From: Porphyra umbilicalis | Taxonomy: Eukaryota > Rhodophyta > Bangiophyceae > Bangiales > Bangiaceae | Length of the DNA stretch: 64,000 bases | Direction: 5' to 3' | Assembly (NCBI GenBank): GCA_002049455.2 | Contig: KV918888.1 | Coordinates: forward strand, 124,001 to 188,000 | In this document: positions 12,042-23,961 of the stretch, piece after piece | How positions within the stretch are numbered: position 1 is the stretch's first letter | Layout of the letters: each line of letters begins with the position of its first letter | Notes under the pieces: generated by a model | Seen by the model: the letters and a program-made list of their open reading frames with translations, nothing else | Told to the model about the DNA's origin: nothing | Database searches by the model: none | Made by a program: the position numbers and the translations under genes

Positions 12042-13048
12042 ATGTCGCTCCGCCTTGGTTCCCCGGCGACTATCCCCTCTGCATCCCCTCCCCTGTGCTT
12101 CACGGCTCCCGCGCCCGCCGACTTGCGGCGAGTGGCGACACCCCCCCCCGTGGCTGCCATTGGCCGCACCCCCCCCGCACCTGTCTCGTCCGGCTCGTTT
12201 GTTGCACCTCTGCCCCGGCGGCCGCTCCTCGCCCCCCCCCGCCCAGGTGGCATGGCTGGCGCGCCGTCCCCCCCCCCTCCCCGCCTGCGGCGGTGAACCG
12301 GCGCCCATTAGCGCCCTCGCCCACTACGACCCGCCCGACGGCCGTCAGCCAGGCAGCGGGGGGACGGCGGCGGAGCCCGGGCGGCGCCGGCGGTGGTGGC
12401 TCGGACACGGACGCGGCGTGGAAGCGGTTGCCTCTTCCCGGCGTACCATCACGCGCCGTCCGGGAAGCGTCTTCGGGCACGCGCCGCCCGGACGTGGCGA
12501 TATCGGCGCCGGCGTGGAACAAGCGCACCATCCGATCGGCCATCCTCATCCGCGCGTCGCTGCCGACTGTTTGGTCGGCGCTGACAGATTACTCGCGGTT
12601 GTCGACGTTTATCCCCAACTTGGCGTACAGCAAGCAGCGCTTCCACCCGACCGGTGGCATCCGGCTTGAGCAGTGGGGCGTACAGCGAATTGTTGGCTTC
12701 CAGTTCAAGGCCGCGGTCGTCCTCGATATGACCGAGGTGACCGCGACGGACTCCAAGGAGCGGGCGATTGACTTTGTGCTGGCGTCGTCACGGGACTTTG
12801 CTGCCTTCTTTGGCACTTGGCGTATGAGCGCCGTGGAAGGCGGGGGTACGTGGCTCGAGTACGACGTCAACATTCAGCCGAAGGGGCTCGTGCCCGTCAA
12901 GGCCGTGGAGTGGCGCATCAAGGAGGACGTGCCGAGCAATCTGCTCGCCGTGCGCTCCTATTGTGAGCTGCTGGATCGCCGGAGCACGGCGGCTGAGATG
13001 AGGTTGGCGTCGGAGAAGTCGTCGTCAAATTTCCAGACGGACGTGTAG
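12042..13048 (+). CDS. Plastid-type COQ10/START-like (polyketide cyclase/dehydrase) protein, frame broken at a 10-C run
   Basis: The C-terminal part (about 12500-13000) resembles the START-like lipid-binding fold of the COQ10/polyketide-cyclase superfamily. It has RASLPTVWSALTDYSRLSTF at the start of the fold, then IPNLAYSK, a middle strand IDFVLASSRDFAAFFGTWRM, and a helix near WRIKEDVPSNLLAV. Plastid and cyanobacterial relatives share this layout and probably bind a lipid or quinone-like ligand; no substrate can be read here. The start at 12042 (CACGATGTCG) gives a Ser/Ala/Pro/Arg-rich, acid-poor leader typical of a plastid transit peptide, but that frame stops near 12296. The domain lies in another frame open from before 12095. 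One extra C in the 10-C run at 12268-12277 joins leader and domain into about 335 residues. An unpredicted intron is the alternative. The fold call is firm; the exact N-terminus is not. Confidence 0.75.
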
Positions 13049-14876
13049 GGGAGAGACGGAGGGAGCGAGGGGGCAGCGGGCGGAATGCAGTCGCGGTCTC
13101 TTCTGTTTTTTTCTTTCCCTGTGACCGCGGTGTGTTTCTTTTTGGTCGGCCACTGTACTGGTCAAAGGCGTTTTTTGGGGGGTTACACTCCGTGGTTGCA
13201 CCGTGGTAAAACGCCATCGAGGTGCAGCAGGCAGAATTGGGAGCACCAGGCCCAGTCAAGTGAACAGCACTAGGGGCGGCATCGTGCTACACAGGTGTTG
13301 GTCATGCATCTATTTGCCATCTGCACGGCCAGTCCGTGTGTCAATCGCGAAGGAGGTTGTTTCTACTGTGCATGATGAAGGGGTGCAAAACGTGCAACAT
13401 GCTCGTACACTTCAGTACGTACTCGCGCCTTGGATTGTGCACGTGTATTTTTAGCCTCGACCAAGCAGAACAACCGATTTGGGAGGCTACTTTTGTTGAC
13501 AGTAGCTGCAAACAATCGCAAGCCCTTCCGATCCAGCGTGTCAAGCCACGTGCCGCTCGCCAAGCCATTTGGCTGTCGGCCCGCTGACTCCGCCTTGTCG
13601 CGCACCTTCACCACCTCTACCGCCTGCGCTCCTCTCACCCGAGGGCAAATATTTTTCCACGCCCCCCAGACTCACCCACCCCCCCCCTGCCACGCTGCCC
13701 TTGCATTCCGCCTCCGTCCGAGTGCAGGCCGCGGGACGGGCACAGGCGGCTGCTCCGCGACGCGGGTGGTCGCCTCGCCTCGACCGCGGGCACTGTCGCC
13801 ACGTAGGGGGAGGAAGCGGCGCGGCGAGGAGGGGGGGGGGGGAGTGGCAAGGTCGGCACGGCGCCGCAGGTAGGCGGCCACCTGCCCGCGCGCTTCCCGC
13901 TCATGTGATGCGTGCAGCTGCTGCGGGGCGCGGAACTGCTTTTGGTGCGCGCCTCCCGTGGGGTGGTCGCCTTCCCTGCGGGCCCGGCGCTTCCGGTTCT
14001 CTGGAGGCGACCCGCGGTCTGCCGTGGCGGTGGGTAGGTGGCGGCCCGTGCTTCGTGTGCCGGGGACGCTGTGGCTCTCCCTTTCGCGTTCTGCCCCCCC
14101 CGTGGCTCCCGCTCCCATTCTCTCTCGTTTGACTCTCTTGTTGCTCCCGGCACTTGGGAAGGCCCGGCCGTGGACGGCGCTCCCTTCAAACTCTCTCTCC
14201 GTAGCAGTTGGCTCTCGCACTAGCTAGTCCCCATCGTCCCGCCTCCCCAGTGCCGCCCCCCCTGGCCCCGCCGCGTTTGTCGACGGCTGCGGGTTCACCA
14301 ATCATCCCCTCTCTGTCAACACCGCCACACGGGTGGGTGTGCATGCATTGAGAGGACACGCCGCGTGTGGGGCACTGCCGCCGCACCAGGCCCATCGGGA
14401 CTCGGCGCCGGCCGCCATCGTGGTCCGCACGGGGGGGCTGGGCATTGACTCTTTGGCGCGCGCGCGCGGGGGAGCCCCCACCGACTCGCGGGCCGTTACC
14501 CTGGTGCAACGGTGGGGTTTGGCGGCTATTGGGTGCGGACCGGCCGCCTGCTGTTGCAGACGGCATCTCCCCGTGCGCGCTCTATCTCGACGCAGCTCCA
14601 GTGTGCCGCGGCCGAGCGGCAGGCGTGAGGGCGACGGCTGCCCTGCGACCACCATCGTGCGGTACTTTGCTGGGAGGGTGTGAACGACTGCCCGCCGTGG
14701 TCCGGCCTGTTCCCGCCTGTTGCTGTTCACGACGAATTGACCGGCAGACGTTACGCTGCCAGACGGCGGCCGTACTGGTGCAGACCTGTCGGACGGCGCC
14801 TCCCCTTTCCGTGTAGCGGCTACACGGTACCACTGCGCGGCGAGCCACCCCTCGCTGCCGGGGCCCCCTCCCGGCA
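13049..14876. other. Intergenic
   Basis: Contains the 3' UTR of the START-like gene and the upstream region of the kinase. Frames in 13.4-14.9 kb occur on both strands with Arg/Pro-rich content and no family resemblance. A 10-G run lies near 13831 and a CG microsatellite near 14458-14468. Confidence 0.6.
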
Positions 14877-15978
14877 ATGGTGCGCGTCGGCCCGTACGAG
14901 CTGGGCGCAACGCTCGGACGGGGCAACTATGGCCTGGTCAAACTCGCGGTACACCGAGAGACGGGTGAGCAGTCCGCCATCAAGATTGTGAAGAAGGAGA
15001 TGCTCGAGGACGATGGCGACTCCAATGTGGACATTAAGCGGGAGATTGGCATCATGAAGGCGCTCGACCACCCCAACATTGTGTCGCTCAAGGACGTGCT
15101 GTACAGCCCCAAGCGGGTTTTTATGGTCATGGAGCTGGTGCGCGGCGGGGAGCTTTTTGAGAGCATCGTGAAGAACGGCAAGCAAGACGAGGATGTGGCA
15201 CGCAAGTACTTCCAGCAGCTCATCGACGCGGTGCACTACTGCCACCACCGAGGTGTCTACCACAGGTACGTTGGTTGATGTGGCGGGGGTGTCGTGCTCG
15301 TGGTAGGAACCGTGGCCTACTTGGTCTAGAGTTGGGGGGAGAACGGTTGCGGCCGCGGGCTGCTTTTTAGGGGAAGACAAACGCTTGCAAGTGTCTTGTG
15401 AGGTGGGCTGTGCGCTGACGCACTCTTGCTTTGTCTGTCCTCTCCTCTACTATCTACCTCGTACTCGCCCGCCTCTCCTGCATCGTTCACGTCACCCCTT
15501 GATCTGTCTTGGTCATCACAGGGACCTCAAGCCGGAGAACCTGCTGCTCGGCACTAACGGGGAGCTCAAGATTACGGACTTTGGCTTCTCGGCGATGAAG
15601 GACTATGGGGCGCACTTGCTACACACCAACTGCGGCTCCCCACATTACTGCGCTCCGGAGGTGTGGAACGGAAGTCAGGAGGGGTACGACGGTCGGAAAA
15701 ACGACGCCTGGTCCTGCGGCGTCATTTTATACGTCATGGTGACGGGCAAGCAGCCCTTCTACGACGAGGACGACGACGTATTACTCGACAAGGTCAACGA
15801 GGGTACTGTCGACTATCCGGCGTACCTGACAACAGGAAACGGCGGCGTCAAAGACCTGATCATCCACCTGTTGGAGAAGAACCCCAAGAAGCGGTTCTCC
15901 CTCTCCAAGGTGAAGAAGCACCCATGGTTTACAATTGGCTACGACGCGGCGTCGGACTCGCTACTCAAACAACCATAG
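14877..15978 (+). CDS. CAMK-type Ser/Thr protein kinase, SnRK3/CIPK-like, catalytic domain only
   Basis: Two exons: 14877-15265 and 15522-15978, with a 256-nt GT-AG intron inside the Arg codon of the HRD motif. Splicing gives 281 residues. The kinase landmarks are all present: Gly loop GRGNYG (14-19), ATP-binding Lys36, alpha-C Glu56, catalytic YHRDLKPEN (128-136, Asp131), DFG at 149-151, and the CAPEVW substrate-binding segment. GVYHRDLKPENLLL is the form common in plant CIPKs, and the DFGFSAM activation segment fits the CAMK/SNF1-related group. The protein stops about ten residues after the kinase domain, so the NAF/FISL motif that binds CBL calcium sensors is absent, as is any CaM-binding tail. 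It is an intact, presumably active cytosolic kinase. Assignment to CIPK rather than another CAMK-like subfamily is inference. Confidence 0.92.
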
Positions 15979-16829
15979 GCTGCTGCTGCCTCTTTTTGCT
16001 GCACTCTTTTTGTTGACAGGTCGCTGCTGTCACTTTCATTGTGATGCTCAGGCCCGGTCGGGCCTGAAGGTGTGGGGGGGAAGGGGAGGTGGGCGGGCCG
16101 GGTTGGATGGAGAGATGCGTTCATTTTTTTTGTCTTTTTGGCCAACCACCCGCGTCCTTTGTCTTTACCCGCCCATGTCCATCGGCTGCTGACGGCGTTT
16201 TGTGCTGTCGGGAGATAGGTTGTTATTATGAGCCCGGGTGCGTGGGCCGTACGAACACGCGCGCGTCGGGGGGAGGTCTCCATGGCGACGTGTGCCATCC
16301 CTCCCCTCCTTTTGTGGATTCTGCCTGTCCGCTACGACTCTGTCAGTAGATCTGTGACTGTCGCCTGCTACAGTATTCGCGTGCCATACAAGCACTGTTC
16401 ATTGCTGACGCTGTTCCCGCTGCCTAGTGCTCAAGACCCTCCCGGCTGCGTCTGACGTGCGGCCGCGACCTCACGCCGCGGCGCCTGCCACCCGTCGCGA
16501 GTCCGACACTGTACTCGAACTGAAGCGGCCTTGCTGGCAGCTCCGCGACGGCCGTGACGCGCACCAGATGGCCCAGTAAACAATGTAGTCGCCGCACGCG
16601 CCGCGAGGCGAGCGCCAGGTGCGCGGCAGGCCGCGCACCGAGGCCAGAGAGACAAGGCGCGATCCCGCTGGCGCGGCAGCGAGACGGTGGCCCCATCGAA
16701 CAACGCACATGCTCCCGACGCCGACTACCGCACCGCCGACCGCCACAAGCAGGTGTGAGCGGCCGTGGCACCCAGTGCGCAGTCGGTCGGGGCGCGCCCC
16801 CCCCTCCCCCCGCCCCACCACACGCCGCC
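15979..16829. other. Convergent intergenic region
   Basis: Lies between the 3' ends of the kinase (+) and the TPM gene (-), so it should hold both 3' UTRs. Open frames here, especially antisense ones overlapping the TPM gene end, have no family resemblance. Confidence 0.6.
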
Positions 16830-17557
16830 TCAAAGCTTAGGCTCGGGCGGCGGCACCTTGCAGCCCACCTCTGATGCCAAGCACGACGCGACCATCGCGA
16901 CGCTGTTGTAGATGGCCCCGTCCTCCCCATTCTTCTCCACGTAAAATTTGTTGCCGTAGCGGGACGCGAGGAGGCTCCAAAACCGGGGCGGCGTCTTGCG
17001 CTGGATCTCCTCCGACGCGCCGACGTTCCACTTGAGGAAGTTGCCGCTGCCCCCAAAGTAGTCGGCGACGAGCACGATCGTGTTGTCGTCCACCCCCCAG
17101 TAGTCGACAATCGCCGAGCCGGGCGTCGCCGGGTAGCGTTGGGTGAGGATGCGCACCTTGATGCCCGTTTTGGACTGCAGAGACGCAATCATGCGGCGGA
17201 GGCGCGCTTCCTCCCCTTCAGGCAGCCACTTTTCCAAGTCAATAACCGTCGTCATTGGCTGCGGCAGCAGCTGCGGGTTGTTGACGCCTTCGGGACGGCC
17301 GGCGAGGGCGGGGGGGGGGTGGCGGCGGCGAGGCTGGCGGCGAGCGCCGCGCCGGCGGTCGTTGTGACGACCGACCGCAGGACCGCCCGACGAGTGGGCG
17401 GTGCCGTAGCCGCCGCGGCGGCAGCGTCGGACGCAAGCGGAGCTGGGGCAGGAACGTCCCCAGCCGGGCCGTCCTGTGCCATGCGCAGGTGTCTGCCAGG
17501 GACGGGGCCGCCCCGCAGTGTGCACCCGGCCGCCGACAGCGGCACAAAGGCGGCCAT
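16830..17557 (-). CDS. TPM-domain thylakoid-lumen protein, frame broken at a 10-G run
   Basis: Downstream of the frame change the protein has GRPEGVNNPQLLPQ, then VIDLEKWLPEGEEARLRRMI, the strand VRILTQRYPATPG, VDDNTIVLVADYFGG, FWSLLASRYGNKFYVEKNGE and a C-terminal helix. This is the TPM domain of plant and algal lumenal proteins related to TLP18.3/Psb32, linked in that family to photosystem II upkeep. The start at 17557 encodes, in another frame, an Ala/Pro-rich leader with a twin-arginine element, TRRAVLRSVVTTTAGAALAA, i.e. a bipartite stroma-then-lumen signal of Tat type. Adding one base to the 10-G run at 17310-17319 (C run in the sense strand) fuses them into about 242 residues with the cleavage context PPALA before GRPEG, an AxA site as expected. 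The lumenal location is therefore strongly suggested. The exact domain subfamily is less certain. Confidence 0.85.
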
Positions 17558-17995
17558 GGCGACGGGGAGGCGGTTGCAGAGTCGGGCGGCGGCACTACCG
17601 TTGCGGGGGGTGAACGTGAGCAGGCAGGAGCCGTGGGGAGAGTGAAAAGCAACAGCAACAATAGCGAGATAGCACCGCTGTCAACTGCACCGTCGTCAAG
17701 AGTGCCTGACTGTCGTCTCGTCCAGCAACAAGAGGGAGCAACCAGCATGGAGATGAAGCGCCACAGCTCGCAAACCGCCACCGTGAGGCGGGCAATCCCG
17801 GCACCATCTCCATCAGATCAGGTGCACTCGCGACCCCGCAGTGGTGGGTACGACAACACCTCGACTTTGAATCCAGTATTAACAAGGTTAATTTGATCTA
17901 TAAAGAAGGCTAACCTCCCCAATTTTGGACGGCGTGATCAGAGTCAAGCCAGGGTCCTGACTCAACTCTCCATGGGTCAATGCTTGGTATCCGGC
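17558..17995. other. Intergenic
   Basis: Upstream region of the TPM gene (-). GC content falls sharply after about 17870, where the sequence becomes AT-richer and leads into the repeat at 17996. A TATAAA-like word occurs at 17897 but faces no recognised gene start. Confidence 0.5.
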
Positions 17996-18302
17996 TGAAT
18001 GGACCACTTGTGGCGACAGATGTTAGAATCCGCGATCTAAGAGAGCTTCATTGAACGAAGATATGGTCAGTGAAAAATGGTTGGATTAAAAGTGACCCGG
18101 GTCCATCCTGAGAGGCCATCCGCCGCCATGTTGCCAGACTTTTCCTGGTTCTGTGCAAAAATCAGCAGAATATGGTTAATCGAAAAAACTATACCCCTAG
18201 TCTAGGATTTCATTTGCTGTGGATGGGGAAGTCGGCGTTCAACAGTTCGCGTCGAGACGATTCTTGCGGTCTGAATCGGACTCATATAATCAGCCGCCAC
18301 AC
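17996..18302 (+). repeat. AT-richer dispersed repeat, copy 1
   Basis: Aligns along its whole length with 24972-25310 in the same orientation. Shared blocks are CACTTGTGG-type start, TCCGCGATCTAAG, GATATGGT(C/G)AGT, TTTCCTGGTTCTGT, CAGAATATGG, GGATTTCATTTGCTGTGGAT, ACGATTCTT and TAATCAGCCGCC. The copies are clearly diverged, with several indels. Base composition differs from flanking genes. Likely a decayed mobile-element fragment; the element class is not recognisable. Confidence 0.75.
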
Positions 18303-18413
18303 TTGTAAAAAAAAGAAGAAATTGGCCAATCACAACAAGCCAGAGACAAAACAAGAGAAACACGGGGACGAGCATTTGAACACGCGGGAGGTGCGCCACG
18401 CACCGCCCCGTCC

Positions 18414-19385
18414 CTACTTTCTCGCCGCCTCCCGCAGCTGCTGTCGTGCCGCGTCCGTCTGCGCCGTTAACACGACCTCGACAAACGCGTCGCCGTCCGA
18501 CGCGCCCGCCGAGCCGTCGCCCGCGACCGACGGGGCCTCTGTCGCGGCGGCGGGCGGCACGGACGGCACAGGCGGTACGGGCGACACGGGCGGCACGGCT
18601 GCTGCCGCCAATGCCGCTGACGCAGCGACGCCAGCCGCCGGCGGCGGCATGGACAGCGTCGCCGACGCAGCCGCCGCCGCCTCCTGCGCGTCGGCGAGCG
18701 TCGCCGCCGCGGCGCGGAGGCAGCTGAGTTCGACAATGTCGGAGAAGGAGGTGGTCGCCGGCATGGGGCCGCCATTCCCCACCGCCGCCGCCGCCGGCAC
18801 TGGTGACGGACGGGGTGGGGGTGCGGGGGCGACCGGCGCAGGCGCCCCGCCGACCGGTACCGACGGCAGCGGCAGCGGGGGCACGGGCGCCACCGGCAGC
18901 CTCGGGACGTCTGCCGCCGCCGCCAAGGATGGCGACGGCAGGGGCGGCACGGGCCCCATGACTGGCGACGCGGCGGGGCCGTCCACCGCGTCGGCAACGT
19001 CGTCGAAAGCAGAGCTCGTCGAGCCCGCCATGGCGCCTAGATTGGACGTTGTGCTGCGCCTCCGCCGCAAGCGCCACCGCCCCAATCGCCGCCGCCGCGG
19101 CGGTGACGCCGCCACCGCAGACGCGTCGGTCACGTCGGACGCGCCGCCACCGCCGCCCGCCGCTGCCGCGGCAACGGCGGCGGCGCCACCGACCGCCGCA
19201 ACGGGCCGGCGGCGGGCGCCCCCGCTGCCTTCCCCCGTTGACAACGACGCCGACGATGGCGACGATGACGACGATGGGGCGGAGCCGAGGTCAAACGACT
19301 TTTGTGGGGAGGTGACCAGTGTCAAGCCGTCCGCGTCGGCGGCCGCCCCCCGGGGCCGTCCGAGGCTGCCGCCGCCGCCACCGTC

Positions 19386-19416
<31 letters not shown>

Positions 19417-22400
19417 TCCAGCGACGGGGGCCGGTGGGCCCCCCGGGGCCCCCGCACGCGCTCGGCCACCGCCGCTTTCTCGCCGACCGACTCGTGGCTT
19501 TCGCTCGCAGACGCAAACGCAGCGTCGTTAAGGTTCCCCCCCTTGCCACGGAGCTTGCCCGCCCGCCCCCGCGCGCGCGGTCGCGGGTGCGTGCGGAGGT
19601 AGGTGAGGACGCGCCGAAACGGGGGTGAGTGTTTGACGAGGCCGTGAAAGACGGCGGCGAGGAGAAAGACGGAGCCCGTGGCGACGAAAATCGATGCCAA
19701 ACTCTTGACGCCGAGCCGCTCGCCCGCTTCACCGACCGCCGACGGGCAGGCGGAGCGGCTAAACCAGCGCGTCTCGAGCTGCTGCAAGTAGCCGTCCTCC
19801 TGCAACCGGAGGATGGTATTGCTAATGTCGTCGACGAGCTGCAAGTCCGGGTCGGTCCGCTGCATGATGCCGTAGCCTTGGTCGTAAAAGGGTTCCCCGA
19901 CGACAACCACCGAGCAGTCGGTCATGGCCTGGTACTCGAGGACGGGGCCGTCATTGATCAAGACCGTCACCTCCCGCGCTTGGAGCTTCTTGTAACACTC
20001 GAGCGACGACACGCACGGGGTGTAAGCTTTGGGCGGGCGGGGGCAGTTGGGGAAGCACCCAAGGATCTCCTCCTCAATGTACGCCTGCACCGACCCGCCC
20101 GTCTCAATGCCGACGCGGGACAGGGGCACCTTGTTCGATTGAAGGTCCGCGAGCGACGAGATGACCGCATCCGTCTTGGAAAAGGTGAGGAAGGAAAACA
20201 GCTCGGCGGCGTACGACGACACAATGATGAGCGCAAAAAAGACGTAGCCAAACGTGATGACCCGCCCCTCAACGGTCACCGGCGCGTACTCCCGGTCCTG
20301 CACGAGCGTCAAGCCCGCGTGGTAGATGGCATTGACGCACGCCGAGGGGAGCGACGCCGCGTCGCGGAAATCCCCGTCGGGATCGTCGTCGCCCTCAAAC
20401 CAGTGGAGGAGCCCCGCAAAGGCGACCACCGACGCGAGCACCAGCCCCCAGAGGGCGTTGGAGAAGGGCCGTGCGAGCGACGACAGTTCGACCTTAACCG
20501 AATCGGCCAACACCAAAAACCGCAGGCCGAGGTAGTGGTACGGCTGCGTAAAGGTGACCCGCCGCATCCGCTCCGCGGTGACGGTCGTCCACGAGAGCGC
20601 CAAGTCGACGGTCCCATTCGCGACGCGGTCGACCATGACGTTACTTGCCGTCGCCGCCGAGATGCTCTCCAACTCATAGTCGACGAGTAGCGCCTCGGCG
20701 ACGCGGTTCCACAGCTCGAGGGAGAGGCCGGAAAAGGATTCCGTTCCGTCGGGGAAGGTTTTGTGAAATACAAACGGCGGCGCATGCTGCGTCAGCACCC
20801 TGAGCTTGCGGCTCCGAATCACCGGCCGGTCCGACGGGTAGAGGCGGCGGAGGCCCGGGTAGACCTGCCGGACGGCGGCCGCCCCGCGCACGTCACTGAC
20901 GCGCATGCGCGTCCACGAGCCGGCGCGGTTGCCGAGCGCCAAATCCGTCGCCGCCGCGTCGGCGGCCGACGCGCCTGTGCGGTTGGGCGGCGGCGCGGGC
21001 GGTATGTCAAACCGCAACAAGTCCACCCACCGCACGCCGAGGCTGCCACCGCCGTCGGCGGGCCCGTCCGCGTCATTGCCGCCCGCCGCGCTACCATCGG
21101 CAGAGTTTGCCGCGGCCGCGGCCGCCCCCGATGCCGCAGCGGCGGCAGTCGCCGACTGGGGCGCCAGCTGCAAGTTTTGGACAATGTACGAGGCGCCCCG
21201 CGCCGCGTACGGCACGCTATAGTTGAGGTCCCCCGACAGCCCCGGAAAGGCCACCCCCGAGAGGGCCTTGTGGAAGGCCTCCCCGCCCATCCACGGGGCG
21301 CCCCAGTGGCACGCGTTGGTCGCAAAACGCTTCTTGTCCGGGCCTTCGGGGAAGCCCCCGTCGGCCACCACCGCCGCCGCCGCGCGCGCGACCGCCCCCG
21401 CCGCGTCGTACGCGTAAAGTGCGTACGACGCGAACGTGTCGAGGACGAACTGCCGGTCGCCGTCGGGGGGCGACGCGGCCGCGCCGGCGGCGGCAAGGCG
21501 AGTCAGCAGCGCTTGCGCAGGCGCCGAGGTCAGCCGCCCGGCGGGGACTGTCGGTTCCACGGTGAGAATGCCGACGGCTCTACGGGCGAGCGCGGGCGTG
21601 ACTTTCGAGCCGGGCCCAAAGAGCGTCTCCCCCGGCGCCGTGACGATCCACTGGTGCCCGTCGCCGAGCATGCCGAGTCTCCCGGCTTGCTCAAAAAGAA
21701 TCGCCGCCGCGCCCGGCACCAGAAAGGCCGACCACACCACAACGATCCGCACGTCCGCGTTGTGCAAATCCTGCAACGCGAGCCACGCGTCCCCGTCAGA
21801 GGGGATGGAGAGCATCCGCACGAGGCGCACGGGGATGGTGCTGTCATCTAGCCCCCCTGACGACGACGCGGCGCGCGCCGCCGACAGGCGCCGGTATAGC
21901 GAGTACATGCCCGACTGCCCAAACTGGTCTTCCGAGTAGAGCACGCCGATGCGCTCCGACCCATAGATCGACCACGGGCGGCGCGCGCGGACCGCATCGC
22001 GCTGCCGCTTCATGCGCACGATCAACTCCACCACCGCCGTCACGCGCAGGTCGTCGCGGGGGACGGTGTGGAAGAGGTAGCTGGTCGGCTCCCCCGACGC
22101 AGACGTGGCGTTGACGGGCCACAACTCCGAGTCGTCCACCGAGTTGAGGGCGAGTGCCGTCGCCGCCGATGAGACGAGCGGCACGTTCCACTGGTAGGCC
22201 GTGACGGTGGCTAACCACAAGAAATCCGAGTCGAGGGGCCCCACCGTTGCGTACGCGTCGGCGGCCGACGCGACGGCCGCCTCGCTGCTGATCGTGCGGC
22301 AGAGGATGTGGGTGCCGGCGAGGAGGCTCGCCTTGGTGTCGATCGGCACGAGCTCCACGGTCATGGCGTCGGGGGGGAGCACACCCCCGGGCGCCGTCGC

Positions 22401-22853
22401 GTCGGCAAAGCCGAGCCGCACCGCGTCGAGGAGCATGCGGGAGAAGGCGAGCACGGTGGGCGCGACGGGTGTGACTTGGCGCGCGCTCGGCGATAGCGCC
22501 CCCGCCGTCCCGTTGGCGCCATTGACCGACGGCGCGGCAGCGGCGGCGGTGGACGCCGCCGCCTCCACTGCCGCCGACGCGTCGGCGGCGGCCGTCGCTG
22601 CCGCCGCCGCCGCCGCGTTCGCCTCAGCGTCCGGGCCGAGGGGGGAGCCGGGCGGGTCGGCCGGCTCGTACTGGCCGGTGGGGAAGAGCGCAAACACACG
22701 CAGCGTTTGGATGGCTGTGGCGGGCGCCGCCGCCGACGCTGCCGCCGTCGCCACCGCAACGGCCGCCGCCGCCGCCGCCGCCACCAGGCACCGCGGGCGC
22801 GACCGCCGCCGATGTGCCGACGCGTCGGCCGCCGTCGCCATGGCCGCCGTCAT
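18414..22853 (-). CDS. Ionotropic glutamate receptor-like ligand-gated channel
   Basis: A single exon of 1,479 residues. The Arg-rich start followed by a long Ala/Val stretch (about 14-48) looks like a signal peptide. Residues about 50-680 form an ANF-receptor/type-I periplasmic-binding region (VGPLDSDFLW, IGVLYSEDQFGQSGMY, VVVWSAFLVPGAAA). From about 681 (RKLRVLTQHAPPFVF) comes the two-lobed glutamate-binding domain, interrupted by the channel: M1 about 799-820, a pore-loop region about 835-865, M3 about 868-893 (FALIIVSSYAAELFSFLTF), lobe 2, then M4 about 1051-1074. In known receptors the M3 gate reads SYTANLAAF; here it is SYAAELFSF, a recognisable variant with an acidic Glu. About 400 C-terminal residues form a Gly/Ala/Pro/Ser low-complexity cytosolic tail. 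The topology predicts a plasma-membrane or endomembrane cation channel gated by an amino-acid ligand. Ligand and ion selectivity cannot be read. Start chosen at 22853; Met5 is an alternative. Confidence 0.93.
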
Positions 22854-23961
22854 AGACGACCGTGGGGGCGACTCAGCGCACCAAACACAGCAACAAGAAA
22901 AAAAAAAAGAAAAAAAAAGGCCAGGCGGGGCGACAATGCCACCCGGTCACACGCGCTGCACACCGTCTTGCGGTCGCGCCGCCTATGCCCGGCGAGCCCT
23001 GCCACCCGCACCCGCCGCTCGCATTGCCCGGGAGCAACGAGCCGGCGCCCAGGTCACCGACGCGCACACGGCGGCGGCGGCAGCTAGTGGTCGCGGGCGG
23101 AGCCGTCGACGAGGCAGACAGCCGCCGACCGCCGCGCCCGCGCCAGCGCTTCAGCCCGTCGTGGAAGCGCGACAGGCAACGTGGCAGTCGCCGCGTGCAC
23201 TCGCGCCTGGGAACACGCCCAGTTATCATCCGAAGAAAGCAAGAAATTGACTCACAGGAAACCCCATTCAACTCCCCTGTGACCCCCCTACGAGCCCCCC
23301 CCGTCGATTATAGCCCACCTACACGTCGAATCGACGGGGTACGTTTTTTTTTGAAATACAACCTCGTACTTTGTTTCTGAGCTTACGATGTCGATCGCTC
23401 GCCGTCCGTCCCCCGCGTCATGGCGCAACGATTGACACCACCAGCGAGATCAAGTCCGGTGCCGTCGGAATGCCAAAACGGGGGGCATGGCGAACCGGGA
23501 CTGCGAGGCCGCGCGGGAGTGCCGAGAGGGAGCTCCCGTCCCCACCGCGACACTGAAGTCAGGCCCGCTCTGGGACCCCTGCAGACGCAACGAGGGAAAC
23601 ACGTCCGTCCCGACGCGAAAGAAACAGTATGCTACAGCGAGCGCCCGTGCACACCACATCTTCTAACCGGGGGGCGGAATGTGCAGCAGCTGCCTGGCCA
23701 AAGGGCCCTAGGGCAGGACACCACCTTGAAGAGGCCATTGACGCCAACGGCGCAATCACGGAAGCGCAACGTTCCCACTCCCGTCCATCAGGCCTCCGCG
23801 GCAACCAAGCCCAGCGCCACCGTCGGACCACCCGCCGCGTTTAACCAACGGGCTCGCTCCGCTCGCACCCCCGCCACAGCAGCCCCCCACACGGCGCGTC
23901 GCACCCACCTCGCGCCCCCAAAGCGCCGACGCCTTTGCGCGCACACGCACGGGCGGGTGCC
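22854..23961. other. Intergenic
   Basis: Upstream of the receptor gene (-), beginning with a purine tract of interrupted A runs at 22898-22919. Frames here are Arg/Pro/Ala-rich on both strands without recognisable domains. Confidence 0.6.
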
